Below, piece after piece: positions 15,728-26,097 of a DNA stretch of 64,000 nucleotides. The first letter of the stretch is position 1; each line of letters starts with the position of its first letter. The DNA comes from Prado023 sp963774745. Its GTDB lineage: Bacteria; Actinomycetota; Actinomycetes; S36-B12; CAIYMF01. The notes beneath the pieces were generated by a model that searched no databases, was not told the DNA's origin, and saw only the letters and a list, made by a program, of their open reading frames with translations. The translations under genes and the position numbers were made by a program. The DNA lies in assembly GCA_963774745.1 (NCBI GenBank), contig CAVZGE010000002.1:248001-312000 (forward strand). The letters run 5' to 3'.

Positions 15728-18486
15728 GTGCCCGCTGCAACGACCGACTCCCCCCGCCGCCTCGTGATCGTCGAGTCGCCGGCCAAGGCCAAGACCATCC
15801 AGGGCTATCTGGGCTCCGGGTACGACGTCCAGGCCTCCGTCGGGCACGTCCGCGACCTGCCCAACAGCGCCGGCGAGGTGCCGGCGGCGATCAAGGGCAA
15901 GCCGTGGGCCCGCCTGGCGATCGACGTCGAGGACGGCTTCAAGCCGTACTACGTGGTCACCGCGAGCAAGCGCGGCAAGGTCGCCGAGCTGAAGAAGGCA
16001 CTCGCCGCGGCCGACGAGCTGTGGTTGGCCACTGACGAGGACCGCGAGGGTGAGGCGATCGCCTGGCACCTGCGCGAGGTGCTCAAGCCCAAGGTGCCGG
16101 TCCGCCGGATGGTGTTCCACGAGATCACCCGCGACGCGATCAACGAGGCCGCGGCCAACACCCGGGACCTCGACCAGGACCTCGTCGACGCCCAGGAGGC
16201 CCGCCGCCTGGTCGACCGGCTGTTCGGCTTCGAGGTCTCGCCGGTGCTGTGGAAGAAGGTGCTGTCAGGGCTGTCCGCGGGGCGGGTGCAGTCGGTGGCC
16301 ACGCGGCTGGTGGTCGACCGGGAGCGGGCGCGGATCGCGTTCCGCTCGGCCGGGTACTGGGACGCCTCCGGGACCTTCGTCGCCGAGGGTGGGGAGTTCC
16401 CCGCGAAGCTGGTCGCGATCGACGGTTCGCGGGTCGCCGGCGGTGGGGACTTCGGCGACGACGGGCAGCTGAAGGCGACCGCGGCGAAGGCCGGTGCGCT
16501 GCGCCTGGACGAGGCGGCCGCGACCGCACTGGTGGCCGCGCTCGACGGCGCCTCGTGGTCGGTCCGGTCGGTCACGGAGAAGCCGACCACGCGCCGCCCG
16601 TCGGCGCCGTTCATGACCTCGACGCTGCAGCAGGAGGCCTCCCGCAAGCTGCGGTGGGGCGCCCAGCGCACGATGCGCGCCGCCCAGGGCCTGTACGAGA
16701 ACGGGCACATCACCTACATGCGCACCGACTCGACCACGCTGTCGGCCGGTGCGCTGAAGGCGGCGCGGCAGGCGGCCAGTGAGATCTACGGGCCGGCCTT
16801 CGTGTCCGAGACCCCGCGGAAGTACGACCGGAAGGTCAAGAACGCCCAGGAGGCCCACGAGGCGATCCGCCCGGCGGGGGACTCGTTCGCCCGGCCCGGC
16901 GAGCTGGCCGGCCGCGTGAGTGCCGACGAGTTCGCGCTGTACGAGCTGATCTGGAAGCGCACGATCGCCTCCCAGATGGCCGATGCACGACTGGCGACCA
17001 CGACCGTGCGGCTGGGCGCGGGCGCGTCCGACGGCCGGGACGTCGAGTTCTCCGCGTCGGGCACGGTGACCCTGTTCGCCGGGTTCCTGGCGGCCTACGA
17101 GGAGGGCACCGACGAGGTCCGCGACAACGAGTCCGGCACCGAGGGCGGCGGCGGGCGGCTGACCGGCGGCTGCCGGCGATGCGCGCGGGCGACGCCCTGG
17201 GCTGCACCGAGCTGCGCGCCGAGGGGCACACCACGACCCCGCCGGCGCGCTACACCGAGGCGTCGCTGGTCAAGGATCTCGAGGAGCGCGGCATCGGCCG
17301 GCCCTCGACCTACGCGGCCATCATCGCGACGATCGTCGACCGCGGGTACGTGCGCAAGAAGGGCACCTCGCTGATCCCGACGTTCCTGGCGTTCAGCGTG
17401 ACCCGCCTGATGGAGCAGCACTTCGCCGCGCTGGTGGACTACAACTTCACCGCCCGCCTGGAGGAGATCCTCGACCTGGTCGCGAACTCCACCACCGACC
17501 GCCGCCGCGTGCTCGAGGGCTTCTTCTACGGCGACCCGACCCGCGACTTCCCCGGCCTGGATCCGCTGGTGAAGGGCCTGGGCGACATCGACGCCCGGGC
17601 GATGGCCTCGTTCCCGATCGGTCCCGACGGCCTGTCCGAGGGGCCGGTCACCGGCGCGCCCGGCGAGGTCGTGCTCCGGGTGGGCAAGTACGGGCCGTAC
17701 GTGGAGCGCGGGGAGGAGAAGGGCAACGTCGGCGAGGACGTGGCCCCCGACGAGCTGGACCTGGCGATGGCCGAGGCCCTGCTCGCGGCCCCGTCGGGGG
17801 ACCGTGTCCTGGGACAGCACCCGGAGTCGGGCCTGGACATCGTGGCGAGGTCCGGGCGGTACGGGCCGTACGTGACCGAGGTCCTGCCCGAGGACGCCCC
17901 GAAGTCGGCCAAGCCGCGCACGGGCTCGCTGCTCAGCGGGATGTCCCTGGACACGATCACGCTCGACGACGCGCTGCGGATCATGACCCTGCCGCGGGTG
18001 GTCGGCACCGATCCCGAGGGCCACGAGATCACGGCCGCGAACGGACGCTACGGGCCGTACATCGCCCGGACCGTCGACGGCAAGGCGGACTACCGCTCGC
18101 TGGCCACCGAGGACCAGCTGTTCACCGTGACCCTGGAGGAGGCGCTGGCGCTGTACGCCGCGCCCAAGCAGCGCCGCGGCCAGGGCCGGGTCGCGGAGCC
18201 GTTGCGCGAGATCGGAGTGGACCCGGCCAGCGGTGGGGCGATCACCCTGCGCGAGGGCCGGTTCGGGCCGTACGTGACCGACGGGGAGACCAATGCGTCC
18301 CTGCGCAAGGGCGACGAGCCGGCCACGATCACCCTCGAACGTGCCGCCGAGCTGCTGGCCGATCGCCGCGCGGCCGGCCCGCCGGTGAAGCGCACGGCCA
18401 AGAAGGCGGCGGCGAAGAAGGCCCCGGCCAAGCGGGCGACGGCCAAGAAGGCGACAGCGAAGAAGGCCACAGCTCCCGCGAAGTAA
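15728..18486 (+). CDS. topA: DNA topoisomerase I, one frameshift
   Basis: About 919 aa when joined. Type IA topoisomerase that relaxes negative supercoils. The TOPRIM domain starts LVIVESPAKAKTIQGYLG and contains TDEDREGEA (~101-109). The active-site Tyr330 is in HITYMRTDS. The frame changes near 17130-17175, just before RLPAMRAGDALGCTEL; the conserved ERGIGRPSTYA follows in the second frame. The C-terminus has several repeats of the GRYGPY type (positions near 17690, 17860, 18050 and 18260) and a Lys/Ala-rich tail (KKAAAKKAPAKRATAKKAT), characteristic of actinobacterial TopA and needed for processivity there. The GTG start follows GATGAGGA. Since topA is essential, the frameshift is probably a sequence error. 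Confidence 0.94.
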
Positions 18487-18506
18487 CCGATCCGCGAAGG
18501 GCGTGG

Positions 18507-19772
18507 CTAAAGCGCCGCCGGTGGCACCCCGTCCTCCTCGACCAGGACTGGATCCAGCCGCGCCCATGCGACCCCCATCAGGGCGGTCGTCCAGGCAACG
18601 GCGGCGGCGCACGTGACCAGGGCGCTGATCGACGTCCCGAGGGTCAGGCCGAGGCCGACCAGCACCGCCACCGCCGTCCACAGCAGGATGGTCGCGCGGC
18701 CATCGTTGTGGGCCATCCGCGCGTACAGCAGCACCTGCACGACGCCGAAGCCCGCGCCCGCCAGCGCGAAGATCCACGCCTCGTCGGCAACGTCCAGGTA
18801 CTGCTCGCCGGCGAAGATGGTGATGACCAGGGTGGGGAACACGGCGACGAAGGCAGTGGCCAGCAGTCCGAGTGCGGCGACCGCGGCGACGGCCTGGCGC
18901 TGGGCGTTGCGTGCCCCCGCGACGATCCTCGGGAAGGCCGCCACCAGGATCGCCTGCGGGAAGAAGAACACCGCGCGGGCCACCAGCGCGCCGGCGGCGT
19001 AGAGGCCGGCGTCGAACGCGGGGAGCTGCGCGCGCGCGATCAGGACGTCGAGGTTGGTCAGCGCGTACAGGGCGATCAGTGCGTGCGCAGCGTGACCGGC
19101 CTCGACCAGGTACTGCCGCGTGCCCTCCTCGGAGCGCCAGGCCAGGCGCTCGACGAGCATGAAGTGCCCGAGGAGGGCGCCCAGCGATGCACCGAGGGCC
19201 AGCCCCAGCATCGCCGAGTCGGCGGTCTGCCCGACGAGGGCGCCGACGATCGCCCCGACGACGCGGGCCAGGGTGGACAGGACGTAGAGCGTCCCGAGGC
19301 GGGAGTGCTGCTCGTAGCCCTGCAGGAGGCCGAGCTGCGCCCCGGTGACCGCGAACGGGACGAACGTGACGGCGACGAGCAGCAGGCCGCCGACGTCGTT
19401 GAGATCCAGGACGCGACTCAGCAGCGGGGACACCGCCGCCCCGAGGGCGAACGTGGCCAATCCGGCTGCCAGCACCGCACTGGCCCCGATCTGCTGCAGC
19501 GAGCGGCCGGAGGCCACATGCCGCGCGATCGTCACCTGCGTGGCGGCCAGGACGGTGCTGCCGATGAGCAGGACAACGGCCATCGCCCCGAAGACGCCGT
19601 ACTGCTCCGGTCCCAGGATCCGGGCGACGACCAGCATCTGCAGCATGGCGATGACCTGGGAGACGGCCAGGCCGACGCCCACGATGGCCGTCCCCTGGAC
19701 CGAGATCCCCTGTGCGGGGATCGGCTCGCCCTCCGGGGCAGGGTCCACCGACGGCGCGGATCCCTGGGTCAT
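18507..19772 (-). CDS. Polysaccharide flippase (MOP superfamily)
   Basis: 421 aa, complete. About twelve membrane helices, beginning with GTAIVGVGLAVSQVIAML and the family-typical VVARILGPEQYGVFGAMAVV. Proteins of this kind flip lipid-linked oligosaccharides or transport related lipids. I chose ATG at 19772 because GCGAGGA lies at suitable spacing upstream; an in-frame ATG at 19790 is possible. It lies antisense between topA and tmk, genes that are neighbours without it in Streptomyces, so it appears inserted. It starts 82 bases from tmk on the opposite strand. Its substrate may be connected with the glycan locus 5 kb downstream, but that is inference. Confidence 0.85.
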   Translation of the reverse strand: MTQGSAPSVDPAPEGEPIPAQGISVQGTAIVGVGLAVSQVIAMLQMLVVARILGPEQYGVFGAMAVVLLIGSTVLAATQVTIARHVASGRSLQQIGASAVLAAGLATFALGAAVSPLLSRVLDLNDVGGLLLVAVTFVPFAVTGAQLGLLQGYEQHSRLGTLYVLSTLARVVGAIVGALVGQTADSAMLGLALGASLGALLGHFMLVERLAWRSEEGTRQYLVEAGHAAHALIALYALTNLDVLIARAQLPAFDAGLYAAGALVARAVFFFPQAILVAAFPRIVAGARNAQRQAVAAVAALGLLATAFVAVFPTLVITIFAGEQYLDVADEAWIFALAGAGFGVVQVLLYARMAHNDGRATILLWTAVAVLVGLGLTLGTSISALVTCAAAVAWTTALMGVAWARLDPVLVEEDGVPPAAL

Positions 19773-19841
19773 GGGGACATCCTCGCCCATGCTCCGGGAG
19801 GCAGCTTGGGCAGGGCCGCCGCTCATGTCGCACCGCGCCGG

Positions 19842-19847
19842 TATCGT
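19842..19847 (+). promoter_or_regulatory. Leaderless-type -10 TATCGT for tmk
   Basis: TATCGT ends seven bases before the tmk ATG at 19855, and no Shine-Dalgarno sequence fits between them. This is the classic arrangement for leaderless mRNA in actinobacteria. Confidence 0.5.
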
Positions 19848-19854
19848 TCGGGCC

Positions 19855-20514
19855 ATGCCCGGGGCGTTCGTGGTCTTCGAGGGTGGCGATGGGGCCGGCA
19901 AGTCCACCCAGAGCCGCCTGCTCGCCGACGCCCTGCAGGCCCGCGGGATCGAGGTCGTGACGACCCGTGAGCCCGGCGGAACCCCGATCGGGGAGGCGAT
20001 CCGCGAGGTGCTGCTCGGCGCCGGCAGCCATGGGATGGCCGCCCGGACGGAGGCGCTGCTGTTCGCCGCGGCCCGAGCTGAGCACGCTGCCGCCTTGATC
20101 CGCCCAGCAGTGGCCCAGGGCGCCGTGGTGATCAGCGACCGCTACCTGGACTCGTCGGTGGCCTACCAGGGCGCCGCCCGGGGCCTGGGCGAGGACCGGA
20201 TCGCGGACCTGAACCTGTGGGCGACCGAGGATCTCGTCCCGGACCTGACGGTGCTGCTCGACGTCGCGCCCGGTGTCGGTCTCGGCCGGGCCGGGGACGC
20301 CAACCGGATGGAGGCCGAGCCGGAGGCGTTCCACGCCGACGTCCGCGCCGCGTTCCTGAGCCGGGCGACCGCGGCGCCCGAGCGGTACCTGGTGCTGCAC
20401 GCCGAGCGCCCCCGGGACGAGGTGGCCACGGTGGTGCTGGCCGCGGTGCTCGACCGGCTCGGCGCGTCCGCAGCCGCAGGAGACCCCCGAACGGCCGACG
20501 GCCCGCGCCCATGA
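19855..20514 (+). CDS. tmk: Thymidylate kinase
   Basis: 219 aa. Phosphorylates dTMP to dTDP, feeding dTTP synthesis and, here, also the dTDP-sugar pathways encoded downstream. P-loop FEGGDGAGKST is at ~8-18, the TREPGG motif at ~37, the DRY motif in SDRYLDSSVAYQG at ~94-106, and RMEAEPEAFH forms the lid region. Complete, no frameshift. The stop overlaps the holB start (ATGA), giving the common actinobacterial tmk-holB pair. Confidence 0.95.
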   Translation: MPGAFVVFEGGDGAGKSTQSRLLADALQARGIEVVTTREPGGTPIGEAIREVLLGAGSHGMAARTEALLFAAARAEHAAALIRPAVAQGAVVISDRYLDSSVAYQGAARGLGEDRIADLNLWATEDLVPDLTVLLDVAPGVGLGRAGDANRMEAEPEAFHADVRAAFLSRATAAPERYLVLHAERPRDEVATVVLAAVLDRLGASAAAGDPRTADGPRP

Positions 20515-21717
20515 CCGGCTCGACCGCGTCCGCGGATCTGGGCGCCATCTGGGACGAGGTCATCGGGCAGCCCGAGCTCGTCGCCACCCTCGGCCAGGCG
20601 TCGGCCGACGCCGCGCGCATCCTCCGCGGCGAGCCCGGGCCCTCGATGACCCACGCATGGCTGCTCACCGGCCCCCCCGGATCCGGCCGCTCCGCTGCGG
20701 CACGGGTGTTCGCGGCTGCCCTGCAGTGTCCCGAAGGGGGCTGTGGCGCGTGCGCCACGTGCCGGGACGTCCTGGCCGGCCGGCACGCGGACGTCGACCA
20801 GTTCACCACGGAGACGCTGCAGTTCCCCGTCGAGGACGCGCGGGACATGGTCAAACGTGCCTCGTTGACACCGATCATGGGGCGATGGAACGTCCTGATC
20901 ATCGAGGACGCCGACCGACTCAACGACTTCTCCGGCAACGCGCTGCTCAAGGCGCTGGAGGAGCCCAGCCCGCGGACGGTGTGGATCCTGTGCGCGCCGA
21001 CGCCCGAGGACGTGCTGCCCACGATCGTGTCGCGCACCCGGCAGGTGCGCCTGACAACGGCGCCGACGCATGCCGTCGCCGAGGCGCTGGTCTCCCGTGA
21101 CGGCGTCGACCCGGCGCTGGCCGTCGTTCGCCGCCCGGGCCGCCCAGGGCCACATCGGCCGTGCGCGGGCGCTGGCCGGCGACGAGGCGGTGCGGCTGCG
21201 GCGCAGCGAGGTGCTGGCCATCCCCGGGACGCTTCGCGACCTGACCTCCTGCTTCATCGCCGCCCAGAACCTGTTGGACGCGGCCTCGGCCGACGCGGCG
21301 TCGATCACCGACGCCCTTGATGCAGCCGAGCTCACCCAGCTCAACCGCTCCTACGGCGAGGGGGCTACCGGCGCGATGGCTGCCCGGGTGAAGCGCACGG
21401 CGGCGGCGGCCACCAAGGAGCTCGAGAAGCGCCAGAAGTCCCGGCGCACCCGAACCGTGCGCGACCAGATCGACCGGGCGCTGCTGGACCTGACCGGGCT
21501 CTACCGCGACGTGCTGGTGCTCCAGACCCAGGCCGAGGTCGAGCTGATCAACGACGAGATGCTCCCGACGCTCGAGCGGATGGCCGTGCACAGCGACGTC
21601 CCGGCCACCATGGCCCGCCTCGACGCCCTGGACCACGCCCGCCTGGCCGTAGCGGCGTCGGTGGCCCCGCTCCTGGCCCTGGAGGCCCTGATGGTGACGC
21701 TGGCGCAGGGGTCGTAG
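20511..21717 (+). CDS. holB: DNA polymerase III delta' subunit, one frameshift
   Basis: About 401 aa when joined. Clamp-loader subunit. It has a P-loop-like GPPGSGRSAAARVF with Arg in place of the catalytic Lys, typical of actinobacterial delta', a zinc module CPEGGCGACATC (~74-85), the DADRLNDFSGNALLKALEEP Walker B/sensor region, and the SRTRQVRL sensor. The frame changes at ~21115-21130 (after DPALAV), and the C-terminal collar domain continues as FAARAAQGHIGRARALAG to the stop at 21717. The frame break in an essential gene supports a sequence error. Confidence 0.9.
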
Positions 21718-21726
21718 TCGGCCGGT

Positions 21727-21996
21727 TCAGTAGATCCGAGACCGATGACCAACATCAAGCGCGATCACGACCAGCCGGTGGTCCTCGATCACCGCGAGGA
21801 CCCGAAAGTCGCCGATGCGGTACCGCCAGTAGCCGGCGAGGTTGCCCGACATGCCTTTGCCCCGTGACCGAGGGTCGCCCGTGGTGACGACCTCCTCGAG
21901 CTCGCGAATGATCCGCAGCGCGACCGGCCTGTCCAGCCGACGGATCGACTTGTCGAACTCACGGGTGGTCTCCAGACTCCACTCCGGGTCGGTCAC
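21727..21996 (-). CDS. RelE/ParE-superfamily toxin
   Basis: 89 aa. The fold pattern is that of the RelE family: FDKSIRRLDRPVALRIIREL early, then AGYWRYRIGDFRVLAVIEDH and the C-terminal VVIALDVGHRSRIY. RelE-family toxins are ribosome-dependent mRNA interferases, while ParE relatives target gyrase; the YRIGDFRV and VGHR motifs favour RelE. The start overlaps the antitoxin stop (ATGA), so the pair is translationally coupled. It converges on holB, with nine bases between the stops. Confidence 0.85.
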   Translation of the reverse strand: MTDPEWSLETTREFDKSIRRLDRPVALRIIRELEEVVTTGDPRSRGKGMSGNLAGYWRYRIGDFRVLAVIEDHRLVVIALDVGHRSRIY

Positions 21997-22214
21997 TTCT
22001 CAAGCTCTGCCTTGAGGACGCCGATGGGGCTGGTGGTCTTGTCCGAGGCCTGCCAACGGGCGACGACCTCGTCGGCCCAGTAGCGCTCCTCGAGTTCGTC
22101 CAGGTGCTCCTCGATGGCTTCACGCACGTAGAACGACTTGGACCGGCCAGTCCGGCGGGCCAGTTCCTCAAGTCGCCGCTCGAGTTCGCTCGTCAGTCGG
22201 ACCGCTACGACCAC
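21993..22214 (-). CDS. Ribbon-helix-helix antitoxin
   Basis: 73 aa from GTG, with GAGGAGG eight bases upstream. VVAVRLTSELERRLEELARR and TGRSKSFYVREAIEEHL form a ribbon-helix-helix DNA-binding domain (residues ~3-45), and the acidic C-terminal tail (DELEERYWADEVVARW) would wrap the RelE toxin. RHH antitoxins repress their own promoter, and a directly repeated sequence lies just upstream at 22229-22242. Confidence 0.85.
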   Translation of the reverse strand: MVVAVRLTSELERRLEELARRTGRSKSFYVREAIEEHLDELEERYWADEVVARWQASDKTTSPIGVLKAELEK

Positions 22215-22228
22215 TGTGACCGCCTCCT

Positions 22229-22242
22229 CGTGTATACGTGTA
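22229..22242. promoter_or_regulatory. Putative RHH operator: CGTGTA direct repeats
   Basis: Two copies of CGTGTA separated by TA also create an internal GTATAC palindrome. The element lies 15-28 bases upstream of the antitoxin start, where an autorepressing RHH dimer would overlap the promoter. Binding is inferred. Confidence 0.45.
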
Positions 22243-22377
22243 AACAGTCGGTTAGAGGCCCGCCGTTGTCAACCCACTGACGGCCATATGTGAATGGCAG
22301 CGAGTAGCGTGCGGCTGGAGCCGATCGGTCGAAGCCCACGCCGCCCGCAGCCGTGGCCCGCCCCCGCAGCGGCGCCG

Positions 22378-22383
22378 TACCCT
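22378..22383 (+). promoter_or_regulatory. Leaderless-type -10 TACCCT
   Basis: TACCCT ends six bases before the ATG at 22390 and no ribosome-binding site is present. It supports 22390 as the true start of the membrane protein gene even though the open frame breaks soon after. Confidence 0.45.
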
Positions 22384-22389
22384 TGATGC

Positions 22390-23242
22390 ATGCCCTCCCA
22401 CCGCCCCACGCCGAACCCGAATGCGGGCAAGGGCCTGGAGCGCGCGATGCAGCTCGGCATGGACCTCGTGCGCCAGGCGCGCGAGGTAGCCAGGGCCAAC
22501 GCCGCGCCCGTCGAGTCGGGACCGGCAGATGGCCGAGGCGCATCGGGCTGCGCTGGTCCGCTACGAGGGCCAGGTACGTCAGCACCAGGGCCGGATCGCC
22601 GGCGCGAAGGCCGGAATGGTCGCCGGCGGCGCGGGGACGGCGATCCTTGGCCTGTCGACGGTGGCCTCAGCACCATCGCCGGGGGCGATGGTCTTCCTCG
22701 GTGGGCTCACTGCTGGAAGCGCGGCCCTCGGCTGGCGCGCCCGAAGCAGGGCGAAGGCCCTCGAGGCGCACCCGCCGGTGCCCCAGCTGCCCCCGCTGCC
22801 GCCCGCGCGCCTGCGACCGGGTGCCCGGGGTGCGGACCAGGCCGACCGGGTCGCCAACGCCCTGCTGCACCTCTACGACCTCGTCCCCAGCGTCGGGCGC
22901 CTCTACCCGCAGGCCGGGCAGGAGCTGTGGCGCGCCGTCAGCGACGTGGAGCCACTCCTGCGGGGTCAGGTCGAGCGGCTGACCTCCCTGGACCGGATCG
23001 AGTGGGAGATGCCCGGCTCACGGGCGGCAGAGGCCGCGGTCGCTGCCGGTACCGAGATCACCGGTCGGGTGCGTGCCGGCGCCGACGCCCTCGAGGACCT
23101 GATCGCCGCGGCCGCGCGGATGCTGGCGGCCCCGGACATCGGCGACGGGGTTCCCGACGCACTGGCGCCGGCGATCGACTCCCTGGACGCCTTCGCCCAC
23201 GGCCTGCACGCAGCCAACGCGGCGCGGCTGGCTGGCCCGTAG
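22390..23242 (+). CDS. Hypothetical membrane protein, possibly PspM-like, frameshifted
   Basis: About 283 aa when joined. The first ~45 residues (MPSHRPTPNPNAGKGLERAM, then LVRQAREVARANAAP) are in one frame; after a break near 22510-22525 the protein continues RDRQMAEAHRAALVRYEGQV. Two hydrophobic segments follow (AGMVAGGAGTAILGLSTVAS and GAMVFLGGLTAGSAALGW), then a long Ala-rich helical region. Two adjacent membrane helices plus long cytoplasmic helices resemble actinobacterial PspM-type proteins, but no pspA or clgR lies nearby, so the assignment is weak. Confidence 0.6.
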
Positions 23243-23344
23243 CCGCAACGTGACCCGAACACTGCCCTGACATCCAGCGGGTACCCTGCAGGCAGTCCCC
23301 GGCGCCCCGGATGTCAGGCGCCCCCGCGAGAAGACGAGGATCCC

Positions 23345-24917
23345 GTGGTCGCACGCCCAACCCGGCTGGTGGCTGTCGGGGCCGCGGCCCTGCTCGTGCT
23401 CGCCGCCTGCACGTCGGACCCCGAGCCGGAGCCAACGGCCAGCCCGACGCCGACCGCCTCCGCCTCGGCATCGGCCACCGACGACCTCGCGGCGTTCTAC
23501 GGCCAGCAGGTCCGCTGGGAGGGCTGCGGCGGCGACTTCGACTGCACGACGCTCAAGGTGCCCGCCGACTACGACAACCCGGCGGAGGGGACCCTCGAGC
23601 TCGACGTCGTCCGGGTGAGGGCCAAGGACCCCAAGGGTTCGCTGATCCTGAACCCGGGCGGACCGGGCGGCTCCGGCGTGGAGTACGCCCGCGCCGCCCG
23701 CGCGGTGCTCACCCCCAGCTCGCCGCCGCCTACGACGTGGTCGGCTTCGACCCGCGCGGCGTGGTCGGGTCCACGCCCGGTGGACTGCATCGACGACTCC
23801 AAGCTCGACGCACTCTTCGCCTCCGACGGCACCCCGGACACCCCGGCTGAGGTCGCCGACCTGGCCGCGACCTCGAAGCTGTTCGGTGTCGGCTGCGAGT
23901 CGAAGTCGCCCGAGGTCGCGCCGTACATGGACACGGAGTCCGCCGCGCGCGACATGGACATCCTCCGGGCGGTCCTCGGCGACGAGAAGCTGAACTACCT
24001 GGGCAAGAGCTACGGCACCTACCTGGGCGCCCAGTACGCCGAGCTGTTCCCGGAGCGGGTCGGGCGGATGGTGATCGACGGCGTGCTGCCCAGCTCGCTG
24101 GACTCCGACGAGATCACCCTCGGCCAGGCCAAGGCGTTCGACGTCGTCCTGCGCCGGTTCGTCGAGGACTGCATCACCCAGGAGGACTGCCCGCTGCCCC
24201 GGGACGTGGACTCGGGCGTCGCCCGGATCCAGCAGTTCCTGGCCGACCTCGACCAGAACCCGATCCCCGGGACCGGGGACCGCATGCTCACCGAGGCGCT
24301 GGGCACGTACGCGATCCTGAGCTACCTGTACTTCCCGCCGAACGACTGGGACATCCTGCGCTTCGGCCTCGACGCGGCCTTCCAGGGCGACGGCAGCGTG
24401 CTGATGGACATGATGGACGACCGGATCCAGCGCAACCCGGACGGGACGTTCGCCAACAACGGCAACGAGGCGTTCTACGCGGTGTCGTGCCTGGACCGGC
24501 CGGCGGTGGGCGGCGTCGACCACGCGGCCGAGCTGGCCGAGCAGTGGGCCGCCGAGGCGCCGGTGTTCGGCCCCTACCTGGCGTGGGGCAACCTGCCGTG
24601 CTGGCAGTGGCCGATGGGCGCCGGGCACGGCCGAGGCCGCCGGCGACCCGCCGGTGTTCCGGGCCGAGGGCTCGGCGCCGATCCTGGTGGTCACCACGAA
24701 GTACGACCCCGCCACGCCCTACGAGTGGGGCGTGCAGGTCGCCGACGAGCTGGACAACGCCACGCTGCTGACCTACGACGGCGACGGGCACACGGCGTAC
24801 ACGTCGGGGTCGAGCTGCATCGACCAGGCGGTGGACGCGTACTTCCTGGAGGGGACGCTGCCGGCGGAGGGCACGGTGTGCCAGCCGGATGCGGGTGGTG
24901 GCGAGTCGGGGGCGTGA
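23345..24917 (+). CDS. TAP-like alpha/beta-hydrolase lipoprotein, frameshifted
   Basis: About 524 aa when joined. Secreted tripeptidyl-aminopeptidase-like hydrolase, anchored as a lipoprotein: AALLVLAAC gives the lipobox, and a Ser/Thr/Pro-rich linker follows. The oxyanion region LNPGGPGGSG, nucleophile GKSYG (Ser at ~221), acid YDPATP and base GDGHTAY are all present. The frame shifts out near 23715 and back near 23780; the middle piece reads LAAAYDVVGFDPRGVVGSTP, the expected family sequence. A third shift near 24625 leads to the C-terminal TAP domain. All three look like indels in GC runs. A homolog follows holB in Streptomyces. Confidence 0.85.
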
Positions 24918-24959
24918 GGCGTTCAGGGGCCGATCGTGACGGCACGTGGTGTCGCGGGG

Positions 24960-26010
24960 ATGAGCCGTCGGTACGGCCGCCGGGGGTGGGCGGATCGTCG
25001 CCGACCGCGGGTGCTCGACGTCGCCCCGGGGCTGATCCACGAGAGCGGTCCCGACCACGGGCGCGGGACTGGGCCCCGGACCGGGTGGCGGTCATGGCGC
25101 ACTGGTCGACCTCGGCCGAGCCGTCCCGGTCGGTCGTGACGATGCTCCAGGAGCTGGACGCGGCGGGGTTCGAGACGGTGCTGGTCAGCGCCGCCGAGGT
25201 CGCGGGGCCGATCGGGCGGGTGTGCACGTGGGCACCGGGGGAGCCAGCCCTGCCCGGAGCGCACGACCGTGCTGCGGCGCGCGAACGTCGGATACGACTT
25301 CGGATCCTGGGCCAGCGTGCTGGCCGCGTTCCCCGGGGTGGCTGCGGCGTCGCGGGTGCTGCTGGTCAACGACAGCCTGATCGGTCCGTTCGCGTCACTG
25401 GGCCCGATTCTGGCCGACTTCGAGGCGTGCGCGGACCCCGGTGTGGGGGCTGTCGGGCTCGCTGCAGCACCGGCCCTCACGTGCAGAGCTTCTTCGTGGG
25501 GTTCAAGGACGGGATCCTCGGGCATCCGGCGATGCGCGAGTTCTGGAGCGACATCCGCGTGGAGTCCCGGAAGGCGAAGATCGTCCGATTCAACGAGCTG
25601 GGACTGTCGGAGGTGCTTGACGAGGCAGGGATCGGGTGGGACGACGATGTTCGCTCCGCAGCCGGGCGGTCCGCCGAACCCAACGATCAACGATTGGCGC
25701 CGGCTGCTGGAGGACGGGCTTCCCCTTCCTGAAGGCTGGAGTCGTGCTCGCCCCACCTCACTGGTTGTCCGACTGGGCGGAGCTCGATGCCGGCGTCGAG
25801 GGCCAGGTGTCGGGCAGGAACTGCTGGACTGGCTCCCTCCGGCGCAGTGGTCCTCTGGGCCGGGGCGCCCCGCTCCGTTGGAACGCGTCCCGGCTCACGT
25901 GAGGACGATCCTGGACATCCAGGGCCGGCGATTGGCCTGTCGCGCCGCTGAGCACCGGCTACCTGCGCTCGGACTACTCCGACTGGCAGCCTCGGCGTTC
26001 ATGCCGATGA
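24960..26010 (+). CDS. Rhamnan synthesis F (RgpF)-type protein, heavily frameshifted
   Basis: About 350 aa when pieced together; both ends are uncertain. Ordered fragments in changing frames read PDRVAVMAHWSTSAEPSRSV, RRANVGYDFGSWASVLAAFP, VLLVNDSLIGPFASLGPILA, VQSFFVGFKDGILGHPAMRE, RFNELGLSEVLDEAGIGWD and NPTINDWRRLLEDGLPF. This series is diagnostic of the RgpF family, which helps build or modify rhamnose polymers. At least five frame changes occur in 1 kb. The proposed end is SDYSDWQPRRSCR before TGA at 26008-26010. Either a decayed gene or, more likely given the region, clustered sequence errors. A second RgpF-type gene is at 58.5-59.7 kb. Confidence 0.7.
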
Positions 26011-26042
26011 CGGTCGGCGCCTGCCGGTCGCGCGCGACCACT

Positions 26043-26054
26043 GACAGGTAGTCT
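26043..26054 (+). promoter_or_regulatory. Promoter box GACAGGTAGTCT upstream of exporter
   Basis: The -10-like TAGTCT (26049-26054) lies 44 bases before the permease start. The same 12 bases occur at 43238-43249, upstream of gmd, so this is likely a shared promoter class for the polysaccharide genes. No clear -35 element. Confidence 0.5.
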
Positions 26055-26097
26055 GTGCCGGTACTCGCCACGAACCCCGCAGGAGTCCTCAGTCCGC

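Noticed and set aside
17130..17180. Programmed frameshift in topA
   Set aside because: No slippery heptamer or stimulatory structure is evident, topA is not known to use one, and similar breaks occur in many unrelated genes here.
17095..20400. 1101-codon open frame on the minus strand over topA, the flippase and tmk
   Set aside because: It crosses three well supported genes and has no recognisable domain.
24918..25732. C-terminal extension of the TAP-like hydrolase in its original frame
   Set aside because: The extension is frameshifted TAP sequence followed by pieces of the RgpF-type gene; the true TAP C-terminus ends at 24917 in another frame.
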